This document shows, piece after piece, positions 17,661 through 26,381 of a stretch of DNA of 64,000 nucleotides. Source of the DNA: CAZPQN01 sp964588795. Its GTDB lineage: Bacteria > Fidelibacterota > UBA2242. Positions within the stretch are counted from its first letter, which is position 1. Each line of letters begins with the position of its first letter. A model generated the notes under the pieces. The model made no database searches, was not told the origin of the DNA, and saw only the letters and a program-made list of their open reading frames with translations. The DNA lies in the NCBI GenBank assembly GCA_964588795.1, contig CAZPQN010000002.1, positions 1 to 64,000 of the forward strand, in the 5' to 3' direction. The translations under genes and the position numbers were made by a program.

Positions 17661-20600
17661 ATGTTAAAGACGATGGACTGCCAGGGCAGGACCTTTGAAA
17701 AAATCCCGAACCTCGGTTCGGTGCGGAAAGGTATGAGCGGTTTCAATCAGCCTGCCCTCCCGCGAACACGCAGTTTTTACATCCTTCTATGTATTTGTCT
17801 TTGCATTCGGATTAATATTGCCGAAGAGGAGAGGTTAAGATTTACTCGTCTTTCCATAGATGATGGACTTCCAACCAACAAGATAACCTGTATTGCTCAG
17901 GATAGTTTAGGCTTTCTGTGGTTCGCCAACAATATGCGGGCTAATTCTTTGGTTTATTATAACGGATATGAAGTTGCCCGTTTGGCTTATCCAGATACTT
18001 TAAAAAAAAGACCTCGATTTTTAGTTTCCACCCTCCTGTTGATGAGGAACGGGCAGTTATTAATTGGTACAAACGAAGGACTGATGGTCCGTAATCGTAC
18101 CCAGGATTATCTCTCGCCTTATGCCATTTCAGACAAACTCGGTAAAACGTACCTTGAAAATGTCCATATTCGCAGTCTCTGCGAAGATAAATTCGGTCGG
18201 TTATTTATTGGAACAGACAAGGACGGATTGTTTGTTTACGATGCAAACAAAAAAACTGTCGAGCACTTTACCGAACCTTTTATGTCCTCCGATACCATTA
18301 AAAAAACTCCGCAATGCTATTGTATTACAAGTTTACAGGTGGACTGGCAGGACAATCTCTGGATTGGCACGAAAAATGGTGTTTTCAAATATAGTCCGCG
18401 AACCCGCCGATTGCTGAACGATAACGAATTTTTAAAGGGTCAAAATCTGGTATTGAGCAAGACCATTACTGCATTGTTGATTGATACTAAAAAACGGTTA
18501 TGGATCGGATCAAGCAAGGGCTTTGCGGTACTGGATCTAAAACCACACCAACCTCGCCTTATACCTGCGGCGGGACCGAGCTTTATCGCTGATTCGTTGC
18601 TTAATATCACTGCTCTTGCCGAAGATCTCGATGGTAATATCTGGTTGGGGGGAGTTCCAACCCAATCGGAAAATGACCTGCTGATTAAATTCGATTCGGA
18701 TAACCAAAGATTTAGTCGCTTTTCGCTTAATCCCTACAACGAAAACATTTCGCCGAAAAACAATATAAACTACCTATTTTGTGATCGGACAGGTTGCCTT
18801 TGGATCGCCACACAATATGATGGTATTCTTAAGCTTGTAAGTTCTAAAAAATTCAAACATCTCGATCTGTACGAGAAGTTTCCGTCGATAGTCAGAGATA
18901 TTAATATCCAAGCCATTTACGAGGATAGCCGGGGATACCTCTGGTTTGGAACCCGGCGAGCAGGATTTTATTGTTACGATCGTAAAAAAAATCAAATCGT
19001 AGATTATAACTATCTTTATGTATCGCCTTCCGTTACCTACTCTACCGTTTATTCTATCTACGAAGACCGCAACCATCGTTTATGGATTGGATCAAATCAT
19101 GGTTTATACTTGTACAATCGGCAATCCCGAACACTGACCGAAGTATACCCCCAATTGCCGAAACCACAACCTTCTATTAAAACAACGGTCGGCACTATCT
19201 ATGAGGATAAAGACGGTATTATATGGGCAGGAACTTTTAGTCAGGGTTTATTGAAAGTTGCATCATCTTCCCTGACCTATGAATTATTTCCGCGCCTTGA
19301 GAAAGAAAACATACGCACAGAAGAACAAAAATTCAACTTTATCAATTGTATTGCCGAAGATAGTAGCGGAAATTTATGGCTGGGTTCCTATAGTGGGTTA
19401 GCGATTTTTGACCGACAAAAAAAAACCTACAGGGTATTTACTCATGATCCGACGAACCCTACTTCTCTGCCAAGTGACATCGTGGCCAGCATCTATTGTG
19501 ACAGTCGGGGGACATTATGGGTCGGCACTTTACGTGGAGGAATAGCCCGGTATGATTATGATTGCGATTGTTTTGAAAACTTTCCACTGATCGAAAACAA
19601 ACTATCAGATTACATCTACGGCATCGTTGAAGACTCAAAATACAATTTATGGCTCAAGACCACCCTGGGCATTGCCAAGTTCAATATTCAAAGTAGTACC
19701 TTTTCCAATTACACCCGTCAGGATGGAGTGACATTTCATATCCAGTTTTATTCATTATGGACTAAAAACTACATGGGGCAGGATATTGAGCGTATCACTT
19801 ACCCGGTCAGGAATTTTTTCCCTTCCAATGCTCTCTGCAAAACGCGGGATGGTACTTTATGGTTTGGTGACGTAAACTGTCTGGACTTTTTTCACCCGGA
19901 TAGTTTGGTGAAAAGCAACTCATTGGCCAATATTACCCTCATCAGGATTGCATTCCAAGGCAACCGAAAATACCAAATTACCCGGCTCTACAATGGGCAA
20001 ACTTTGCCACTTAAATATTATGACAATTTTTTCACGATCTCCTTTACCCTGCTAGATTACCGGGCGCCAGAAAAAAACCTCTATCAATACAAATTGGAAA
20101 ACTTAGATGATGACTGGAGTAAAGCCGATAATTTGAATCAGGCAGTGTACGCCAATGTCCCACCTGGCAGATATACCTTTCTGGTCAGGGCGGCTAATCC
20201 TGACGGACTATGGCAAGCCGATAGTTTTGCTTTGCATTTCATTATCACCCCCCCGTTTTGGCAAACACTCTGGTTTAAGTTGATTATTTTTTCTTCAATC
20301 GCCATCTTGATCCTGAGTATTTTCTTCGCCCGCCTGACTAGTATTCGGAGACAGAAAAACCGACTCGAGGTAGAAGTCGCTCAACGGACTTGTGATCTTC
20401 AGCAAAAAACGCTGGAGCTACAGCAGGCTCACGCCAGTCTGGAACAGAAAGTCATTGAACGAACCAAGGAACTAGCTGATGCCAATTTAGAATTGCAAAA
20501 GGAAATCAGCATTCGCCAGCAAGCTGAGGAATCACTGCGTACCAGTGAGGCAACCGCCCGAGCTTTGCTAAATGCCCCGACAGACCTGGCTTTTCTTCTC

Positions 20601-22082
20601 AATGCCCAGGGCTTGATCTTGGCACTCAATCAGGCTGGTCTTGAGCGAATTGGTAAATCAGCTTTTGAGGATGTGCTCGGCCATTCCATCTTCGAATATA
20701 TGGAACCTGAGGTTGCCAAACTCCGTTGGGAGAAATTTACCGAATGTGTCGTAAATAAAATACCCATTCAATTCGAAGATGTGCACCGTAACCGCAACAT
20801 TGCTCACAGTCTTTATCCGACTCTGGGATTAAATGGCGAAGTAGAACAAATAGCTACATTTTCCCGTGATATTACCGACCAGAAAATCGCCGAGAAAGTA
20901 CTGAAATCCTATCAGTCCGAACTGGAGGTTTTAGTCAATGAAAAAACCTCCGAATTGCGCCACACTAATGTCCACCTGATACGGCAAATACGCTACCGAC
21001 GGGCGACTGAATCCAAGCTGCGGGCTAGTGAACTTAAATTCCGTGATCTCTTCCAGAATGCCAATGATCTGATCTGGATTGCCAATGCCGAAGGACAATT
21101 AGTATCGGTCAATAAACATTTTAAAGACACGGTCGGTTTTTCTAAACGTGAACTTTTAACGATGAATCCGTTAAACCTGGTTTCTCCTGCATTTCGCTTC
21201 GTCTTAATCCGTAAATATCTCAAAGTAATCTACAAACGAGAATCAGTCGGACTCGAGACCGAAATCACCACGAAAAATGGACAGAAACGGATCATCTGGA
21301 TCAAATTGCGTCCGGTAGTGCATAGCGATTCGCGGATTGAAGTACATGGGATTGGACGTGATGTTACCGAACTCAAAATTGCCCAGGCGGATTTACGGAA
21401 AAAGGAGGAAGAAAAAAGAGAGAATCTCCGCCAATTTACGCTCAAACTAGCTCACGAGATAAAAAATCCTTTAGCCAGTATTAAAAGCTCCGCGCAATTA
21501 GTCGCAGATTCTCTCGCTCAATCCAATCCCCGCATCGAAAAACATATGGAAGTCATCAACCGGAATGTCAATATCTGCAACCAGGTCATCCAGGATTTAT
21601 ACTCTTTCACCCAGGGCGATGGTTACTACATGACTGAAATGGAAGCAACCGCCTTTTTTAATCGCTTGCTCACTAACGTAAAAGATACAATCTCAGCTCA
21701 TCCTCAAATAACTTTAATCTCCCGGATTCCTGCCTTTCTTCCCAAAATATATATCGATGAACGGCGTCTTTCCCAGGCATTGCAAAATATTGTTCTCAAT
21801 GGACTGGAATCAATTAATAATAAAGGTATGATTTACTTCACGGTCACGCAACGGAGAACGACTCCGCAGATAGTCGTACGCATCAAAGATACGGGAGTCG
21901 GGATTGCACAGGAGGATCTGGAAAAAATATTTTTACCTTTTTACTCTTCCAAGGCCCGTGGGTTTGGAATCGGGTTGCCAACCGCAAAAGAAATCATTGA
22001 AATCCATCACGGAAAAATCAGTATCAATAGTCAACCGCATCATGGTTCGACCTTCACGATTACAATACCATACATTGTTTAA
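17661..22082 (+). CDS. Giant sensor histidine kinase with Reg_prop beta-propeller and two PAS domains
   Basis: Protein of 1473 residues. An N-terminal hydrophobic export segment (about 38-55) is followed by a periplasmic double-propeller sensor made of Reg_prop repeats (about 62-750; recurrent 'D..G.LWIGT..G' such as DSLGFLWFANN, DWQDNLWIGTKNG, DSRGYLWFGTR). Next are a Y_Y_Y domain (~790-855), a membrane helix (~868-890), a coiled coil with Q/E heptads (~895-960), PAS 1 (~964-1080), PAS 2 (~1126-1245), HisKA with His1265 (LAHEIKNPL) and HATPase_c (~1365-1473, DTGVGIA, GFGIGLPTAKE). AGGG precedes the ATG at 17661; the inner ATG at 17733 is an alternative. It resembles hybrid-type polysaccharide sensors but has no receiver; the partner regulator is the next gene. 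Ligand unknown. Confidence 0.85.
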   Translation: MLKTMDCQGRTFEKIPNLGSVRKGMSGFNQPALPRTRSFYILLCICLCIRINIAEEERLRFTRLSIDDGLPTNKITCIAQDSLGFLWFANNMRANSLVYYNGYEVARLAYPDTLKKRPRFLVSTLLLMRNGQLLIGTNEGLMVRNRTQDYLSPYAISDKLGKTYLENVHIRSLCEDKFGRLFIGTDKDGLFVYDANKKTVEHFTEPFMSSDTIKKTPQCYCITSLQVDWQDNLWIGTKNGVFKYSPRTRRLLNDNEFLKGQNLVLSKTITALLIDTKKRLWIGSSKGFAVLDLKPHQPRLIPAAGPSFIADSLLNITALAEDLDGNIWLGGVPTQSENDLLIKFDSDNQRFSRFSLNPYNENISPKNNINYLFCDRTGCLWIATQYDGILKLVSSKKFKHLDLYEKFPSIVRDINIQAIYEDSRGYLWFGTRRAGFYCYDRKKNQIVDYNYLYVSPSVTYSTVYSIYEDRNHRLWIGSNHGLYLYNRQSRTLTEVYPQLPKPQPSIKTTVGTIYEDKDGIIWAGTFSQGLLKVASSSLTYELFPRLEKENIRTEEQKFNFINCIAEDSSGNLWLGSYSGLAIFDRQKKTYRVFTHDPTNPTSLPSDIVASIYCDSRGTLWVGTLRGGIARYDYDCDCFENFPLIENKLSDYIYGIVEDSKYNLWLKTTLGIAKFNIQSSTFSNYTRQDGVTFHIQFYSLWTKNYMGQDIERITYPVRNFFPSNALCKTRDGTLWFGDVNCLDFFHPDSLVKSNSLANITLIRIAFQGNRKYQITRLYNGQTLPLKYYDNFFTISFTLLDYRAPEKNLYQYKLENLDDDWSKADNLNQAVYANVPPGRYTFLVRAANPDGLWQADSFALHFIITPPFWQTLWFKLIIFSSIAILILSIFFARLTSIRRQKNRLEVEVAQRTCDLQQKTLELQQAHASLEQKVIERTKELADANLELQKEISIRQQAEESLRTSEATARALLNAPTDLAFLLNAQGLILALNQAGLERIGKSAFEDVLGHSIFEYMEPEVAKLRWEKFTECVVNKIPIQFEDVHRNRNIAHSLYPTLGLNGEVEQIATFSRDITDQKIAEKVLKSYQSELEVLVNEKTSELRHTNVHLIRQIRYRRATESKLRASELKFRDLFQNANDLIWIANAEGQLVSVNKHFKDTVGFSKRELLTMNPLNLVSPAFRFVLIRKYLKVIYKRESVGLETEITTKNGQKRIIWIKLRPVVHSDSRIEVHGIGRDVTELKIAQADLRKKEEEKRENLRQFTLKLAHEIKNPLASIKSSAQLVADSLAQSNPRIEKHMEVINRNVNICNQVIQDLYSFTQGDGYYMTEMEATAFFNRLLTNVKDTISAHPQITLISRIPAFLPKIYIDERRLSQALQNIVLNGLESINNKGMIYFTVTQRRTTPQIVVRIKDTGVGIAQEDLEKIFLPFYSSKARGFGIGLPTAKEIIEIHHGKISINSQPHHGSTFTITIPYIV

Positions 22083-22099
22083 AGGGGGTAATAGTAAGA

Positions 22100-23500
22100 A
22101 TGCCAACTATTCTAATTGTTGACGATAACCGAGATACTCGCGATAATTTTACCGAACTTTTCAGACAGTACGGCTACAAAACCGTCAGCACCGAATTCGC
22201 CCAAAAAGGTCTCCAATTCATTAAAGAACGCAAGGTAGACTGCGCGGTGATTGACATCCGGTTGCCAGACATGCTGGGCATCGATATGTTGGCGCGCCTG
22301 AAAGAGGAGGTTAAAGCCGGCCTGATTGTCATCATCGTAACTGCCTATGCCGACGTCTCTTTAGCCGTCAAATCTATCAAACTGGGAGCCTACGATTTTC
22401 TTGAAAAACCTTTTAATAACCAGGCGCTACTAGTAACGGTTCAGCGCGCACTTGAAAGCCAACAGATGAAACGTGAGATCAAGCAGTTGCGCCGCTCACT
22501 CGGAAGTGATCCGGATGGCGAGCAGATTTTTGGTAAGAGTCATGCGATGAGTAAGGCCTTACGCCAAGCCGAAGCGGTTGCCGATACTGATCTTACTGTC
22601 CTGATTCAGGGAGAGACAGGTTCCGGGAAAGAAGTCATGGCGCATTACCTGCATCGTAAAAGCAGTCGCCATCAGAATCAATTCATTACCCTCGATTGCG
22701 GTTCCATTCCGGAAAACCTGATCGAAAGTGAACTTTTTGGTTTTCAGAAAGGCTCCTTTACCGGAGCGGTGGAATCGAAACCCGGTAAGTTCTTACAGGC
22801 AGACAATGGGACATTATATTTAGATGAAATCGGCAACCTGCCGATTGAACATCAACGGCGTTTTCTGCGAATCATTGAATATAAATCTTTCTCCCCGATC
22901 GGTTCGAAAAAAGAAATCACGGTCAACACCCGCATTATCGTAGCTACAAATGCCAATTTGGAAAAACTGGTCGATCAGGAAAAATTTCGCCCGGATTTGT
23001 TCTTCCGGTTATCAGAATACGTCATCCAGATTCCACCCTTAAGGGAGCGTGTGGAAGATATTCCCCACCTCGCCAAAATCATTCTCGAGGAAGCTAACAT
23101 CGAAATGGGTCGCAACGTAGCTTTCATTGATGATGAAGCCATGCGCAAACTCATCTCCTATCGCTGGCCGGGTAATATTCGGCAACTCCGCAACGTAATT
23201 CGACGCGCTATCCTGACGGCAAACGAATCTCTGCAAGCTCAGCATATCGTCTTTCAGGAAAAGCCACAGATAGAAGACCGCTCCGATTTTGTGCTCAAAA
23301 TCCAGAATCAGGACCTTGATCAGTTTGTCAATTTGAAATCGGCTTACGAACAATATGCGAAAAACCTGGAAACTCGTCTGGTTAAACAAGCTATCGAATC
23401 GGCTCGCGGTAACCTGACAACCGCCGCGCGCATTTATGGCACGGACCGCCGCAATTTTTATCGCATTCTCAATCGCCTGCAAATCACCAATATCCGTTGA
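22100..23500 (+). CDS. NtrC-family sigma54-dependent response regulator
   Basis: Protein of 466 residues: receiver domain (1-120; VDDN, Asp52 in VIDIRLPD, KPF), sigma54-interaction AAA+ domain (~143-370; Walker A GETGSGKE at 171-178, GSFTGA loop 218-223, Walker B LYLDEIGN), and a Fis-type HTH at the C-terminus (ARGNLTTAARIYGTDRRNFYRIL). The GAFTGA loop has Ser for the first Ala, a common functional variant. It begins 17 bp after the kinase stop with a strong AAAGGGGG RBS, so the two form a cognate pair. It requires sigma54 (not in the window). I found no clear -24/-12 promoter in the neighbouring intergenic spaces, so its targets remain open. Confidence 0.88.
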   Translation: MPTILIVDDNRDTRDNFTELFRQYGYKTVSTEFAQKGLQFIKERKVDCAVIDIRLPDMLGIDMLARLKEEVKAGLIVIIVTAYADVSLAVKSIKLGAYDFLEKPFNNQALLVTVQRALESQQMKREIKQLRRSLGSDPDGEQIFGKSHAMSKALRQAEAVADTDLTVLIQGETGSGKEVMAHYLHRKSSRHQNQFITLDCGSIPENLIESELFGFQKGSFTGAVESKPGKFLQADNGTLYLDEIGNLPIEHQRRFLRIIEYKSFSPIGSKKEITVNTRIIVATNANLEKLVDQEKFRPDLFFRLSEYVIQIPPLRERVEDIPHLAKIILEEANIEMGRNVAFIDDEAMRKLISYRWPGNIRQLRNVIRRAILTANESLQAQHIVFQEKPQIEDRSDFVLKIQNQDLDQFVNLKSAYEQYAKNLETRLVKQAIESARGNLTTAARIYGTDRRNFYRILNRLQITNIR

Positions 23501-23514
23501 CGGAGAACCTACTT

Positions 23515-24264
23515 ATGGCAAAATATTTCATGCATGACTATCCCGACGGCCCTTTTCGTTTTTTTTCAACTTCGCACCTGACCGCCCTGCTGATTATAAT
23601 CGCGATTAACATCATCCTTGTATTAATGATGAAACGCTTCGGTACCCGAAGCAGGGAAAAAATAATCGGCTATATTCTGGCCAGCATTTTGATTCTTCAG
23701 GAATTATCACTAAATATCTGGAGATTGTACACCGGTCATTGGGCAATGGGTACCTCTTTACCTTTACACCTATGCGGCGCCGCAGTCGTACTGTCCGCTA
23801 TTATGTTGGTCACTAAAAGTTACCAGTTATACGAGATTGTCTACTTTTGGGGATTGGGAGGAGCCATCCAGGCTTTGCTGACACCTGATATAGGACCCTA
23901 TGCTTTTCCCCACTACCGATTTTTTCATTTCTTTGTTTCGCATGGGTCTATAGTCACTGCGTCAATCTTCGCGACATTCATCTACGGATTTCGCCCGCAG
24001 TCCCGCAGTATTCGTAAGGTCTTCCTAATAACCAATATCTATATGGTTTTTATAGCTGGTTTCAACTATTTATTCGATGGCAACTATTTATTCATTTGCC
24101 GGAAACCGGATACAGCATCACTCCTGGATTTCATGGGTCCCTGGCCGTGGTACATCATTTCGCTCGAGATAGTTGGCTTGATATCATTCTATGTTTACTA
24201 CTCACCCTTTTGTATCAAGGACTATTTCAAACGTAGAGTTTCGGCAGTAGAAATGTCGGATTAA
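23515..24264 (+). CDS. YwaF/TIGR02206-like integral membrane protein
   Basis: Protein of 249 residues from the ATG at 23515, which has GGAG 9 bp upstream; a TTG at 23497 overlapping the previous stop is less likely. About six to seven membrane helices are visible. The hallmark features of the TIGR02206 family are present: an N-terminal FRFFSTSHL, an SLPLHLCGAAVV segment in the third helix, an HYRFFHFFVSHGSI segment, and FNYLFDGNYLFICRKP...GPWPWYI near the end. No biochemical function is established for this family. It follows the NtrC-like gene on the same strand with a 14-bp spacer and may be co-transcribed with it. Confidence 0.75.
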   Translation: MAKYFMHDYPDGPFRFFSTSHLTALLIIIAINIILVLMMKRFGTRSREKIIGYILASILILQELSLNIWRLYTGHWAMGTSLPLHLCGAAVVLSAIMLVTKSYQLYEIVYFWGLGGAIQALLTPDIGPYAFPHYRFFHFFVSHGSIVTASIFATFIYGFRPQSRSIRKVFLITNIYMVFIAGFNYLFDGNYLFICRKPDTASLLDFMGPWPWYIISLEIVGLISFYVYYSPFCIKDYFKRRVSAVEMSD

Positions 24265-24314
24265 AATAGCAGGGGTAAAATAGGCGTTGCCCTGCCGTAT
24301 TAATATCGGCAAGT

Positions 24315-24851
24315 TTAGCCCTTTTGGATTTCCCAGAGGTCGCTCCCAAAATAATCCCAGGGCAGACGCCACTCGTCACATTTTTTAGAATCAAGGCTGA
24401 AATTTTTATCCATGAAGTATATTATCGAAGCCCGCTCCAGAGAAATATTTTTACATCCATGTGCAACACCGGGAGGAATTACAATCAGCTGCGAATTGTC
24501 ATCACCCAGAATCAGGCGCATCAGTGCACCGTGGCTCGGGGAACTTATTCTGAGATCTACCAACACCAGTAAAATTTTCCCATCAGAAGGCACAAACCAG
24601 ACATCGGTCTGTTTTTTATGCACGTGAAATGCCTTTAATGCCGAGGGTTCCATCTGACTATAATTTATCTGAGCAATCGATAGCCCCTTGACTGCCGTGG
24701 AAACGCCCTTGACCAGCCGGGTCAATTCTAAAAATGACCCGCCATCATCATTAAATCGACGGATGGGAATAACCTGAACACCCTCGATGGTGGTCTTTTC
24801 ACGGTAGTTTTGAAGCCGCAGGTGCTTGTTAATTTCTGGTGCAAACATCAT
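24315..24851 (-). CDS. RmlC-like cupin, dTDP-4-dehydrorhamnose 3,5-epimerase family
   Basis: Cytosolic cupin of 178 residues. Features of the RmlC fold: GSFLELTR (38-45), the catalytic-His region KAFHVHKKQTDVW (73-85; His76), GKILLVLVDLR, PPGVAHGCKN (126-135; second His) and DEWRLPWD near the C-terminus. RmlC epimerises dTDP-4-keto-6-deoxyglucose on the way to dTDP-rhamnose. Here rmlA, rmlB and rmlD are absent, and the insert around 46-60 differs from classic RmlC, so another dTDP-hexose is possible. It is a lone minus-strand gene convergent with the YwaF-like gene and divergent from the complex I-like operon. Confidence 0.75.
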   Translation of the reverse strand: MMFAPEINKHLRLQNYREKTTIEGVQVIPIRRFNDDGGSFLELTRLVKGVSTAVKGLSIAQINYSQMEPSALKAFHVHKKQTDVWFVPSDGKILLVLVDLRISSPSHGALMRLILGDDNSQLIVIPPGVAHGCKNISLERASIIYFMDKNFSLDSKKCDEWRLPWDYFGSDLWEIQKG

Positions 24852-24928
24852 TTTGACCTTTCATATCATTGAAACTTCGGGAAAGTTATTACCAAAAAGA
24901 ATAATAGACAACGATCTAAAATCCTAAC

Positions 24929-24957
24929 TTGACATTCCTGTCGTCTGCCCCTAAATT
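24929..24957 (+). promoter_or_regulatory. Strong sigma70-type promoter of the complex I-like operon
   Basis: TTGACA (24929-24934) and TAAATT (24952-24957) are separated by exactly 17 bp. The predicted start site is near 24964, about 16 bp before the ATG at 24980 of the first gene. The TTG of this -35 box is also the first possible start codon of that frame, but a promoter here argues for the ATG. Confidence 0.6.
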
Positions 24958-24979
24958 CAGGTCAGAATTACGTTATTTT

Positions 24980-25342
24980 ATGAGTCCTGGGGTTTTAAGC
25001 TTAATAATAATCACGCTTGTTTTGTCAGGCCTCGTCGGGAGATCAATGCAAATTAAAGCTCACGCTGGTAAACAGCCGCCCATTGGAGATAATCCTGAAG
25101 CAGAAGTTATCAACGGAAAAAATGCATTTCCTCCCTATCACCAGATAATCATCATTTTTGCATTTATTTCGTGTATCGCCGCTTTTGTACTATTAACCAT
25201 CCTTTGCTTGACTAAATCCAGCACTTTGGGGAGACTGCCATTCCTTATATTTGGGTTTTGTTTGCTCCTGGGTTATGGCTATACAATCGTAAAGGTGCGC
25301 CCTTATTTTTCCCCGAGGAAGAACAATGTCCGACATTCTTGA
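24980..25342 (+). CDS. Small three-helix membrane protein, possibly a divergent NuoA-like subunit
   Basis: Protein of 120 residues with three hydrophobic helices (about 3-24, 56-79 and 86-106) and a polar loop of about 30 residues between the first and second. This topology and size match NuoA, the first gene of complex I operons. The gene stands first, before NuoD- and NuoH-like genes, and overlaps the NuoD-like gene by 17 bp. No NuoA sequence signature is evident: the loop cysteine and the acidic pair of helix 2 are missing, with IFAFISCIAAFV in that helix. The NuoA assignment rests on position and topology only. It could also be an unrelated small membrane partner. The short leader lacks a clear Shine-Dalgarno sequence. 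Confidence 0.4.
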   Translation: MSPGVLSLIIITLVLSGLVGRSMQIKAHAGKQPPIGDNPEAEVINGKNAFPPYHQIIIIFAFISCIAAFVLLTILCLTKSSTLGRLPFLIFGFCLLLGYGYTIVKVRPYFSPRKNNVRHS

Positions 25343-26381
25343 TTGCTATCCTATACGATATACCGATGGTACTTCCCTCCTACTCGGGGTAATAACCGAA
25401 CAAGGAAAAGTTAAAAAGATAGAATATCCTCCCTATCCCGAGTTATTGATCTTCAAGTCGAAGATTACCGAATTTACGGACGTTTCGACGATGGCCTTTG
25501 ACACCGGGATAAATTCGCGTATTGATTTTTTTCAAATTTTTCTCAGATATAGTTTGGTCGTCACTCTTGAAAAGTATCTGCGCCTCGAGCTCAGCCAGTT
25601 TATCTATCGCATGCGTTCGATTTTCGTTTCCTGGCTGACAGTGTTAGAAAACCTTGACTATTTGCTAAACATTCTGGTTGATTTACGTTTAAAAATACCT
25701 TATGACCAATTGCTGAATGTCAGGGACTCTATCACTGACTATCTCGATGACCTTGTTCGGCCTGACCCTATGGCTTATTTTTTCCTATTAGGTCGATTAA
25801 AGTGCGAACCTCCGGATAGCTTCCTGGAAAATTCGTTACGATTCTCAGCAAAATTAATTGTACTGCTCTCTGATTCACTAAGCAGTCTGATCGATAATCG
25901 AATAATTCGTGACAGACTAAAGCACCTATTCCCACGTCCCAATCTCGAATCTGATCCACTAATGACCAGATCGATAAGAACAGCAGTAGCGGCTGATTCG
26001 CTACCAATCACACTAGAAAATGGTCAAATGTGGAACGGCTATCAACTTTTGATTCTACGCTGTCAGACCATCCTGAAATCAATCCAAACAGTTCAACAAA
26101 TCCTGAATGCTTTATCCCTATTACCTCAGATAACCAATGTTAAATACACGGTTCGGATGGTGAAGAATCAATTTTTATCCCATATTGATAGTCCGTGGGG
26201 ATTAGTCGGCATCACCCTGCGCTTCAGCAGTCTAAAGAAACCCATCGAATGCATTGTGGAAAACCCATTCTTCCGTATTGTGAAAAATACTGAAGAGCAT
26301 TTGCGCGGAATTGACCTGGAAGACTTACCGATCGCGATTCACCTGCTCGGACTCCCCTCGAATTTGGTCAATTTATGTTAA
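25326..26381 (+). CDS. Divergent NuoD-like (49-kDa / hydrogenase large subunit family) protein
   Basis: Soluble protein of 351 residues. Several blocks follow NuoD in order. RIDFFQIFLRYSLVVTLEKY (65-84) matches the LDYVSP...AYVLAVEKLLG region, and the helix to LVDL (120) matches the NuoD helix bundle. SDPLMTRSIR (209-218) corresponds to TGPLLRASG, and a long helix at 235-262 to the DRYLVRMEEM helix. DSPWGLVGITLRFSSLKKPIECIVENPFF (288-316) corresponds to the EAPRGE...SDG...PYR...APSF segment, followed by HLRGIDLEDLPIAIHLLG. The N-terminal HPSTHG quinone-site motif and Ni-site cysteines are absent. GAGGAAG precedes the ATG, which overlaps the upstream gene. It is the only peripheral-arm subunit in the operon. 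The homology is by eye but runs over most of the length. Confidence 0.6.
   Translation: MSDILDCYPIRYTDGTSLLLGVITEQGKVKKIEYPPYPELLIFKSKITEFTDVSTMAFDTGINSRIDFFQIFLRYSLVVTLEKYLRLELSQFIYRMRSIFVSWLTVLENLDYLLNILVDLRLKIPYDQLLNVRDSITDYLDDLVRPDPMAYFFLLGRLKCEPPDSFLENSLRFSAKLIVLLSDSLSSLIDNRIIRDRLKHLFPRPNLESDPLMTRSIRTAVAADSLPITLENGQMWNGYQLLILRCQTILKSIQTVQQILNALSLLPQITNVKYTVRMVKNQFLSHIDSPWGLVGITLRFSSLKKPIECIVENPFFRIVKNTEEHLRGIDLEDLPIAIHLLGLPSNLVNLC

Noticed and set aside
23039..23482. 147-codon open frame on the minus strand inside the NtrC-like gene
   Set aside because: It lies fully opposite a strongly supported regulator gene, has no RBS or known domain, and mirrors the codon structure of the other strand.
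24265..24314. Terminator between the convergent YwaF-like and RmlC-like genes
   Set aside because: A 6-bp GCAGGG/CCCTGC pair with a 15-base loop and no T-run is too weak to call.
24929..24979. TTG at 24929 as the start of the first complex I-like gene
   Set aside because: This TTG is part of a TTGACA -35 box with a TAAATT -10 box 17 bp on, so it would lie outside the transcript.
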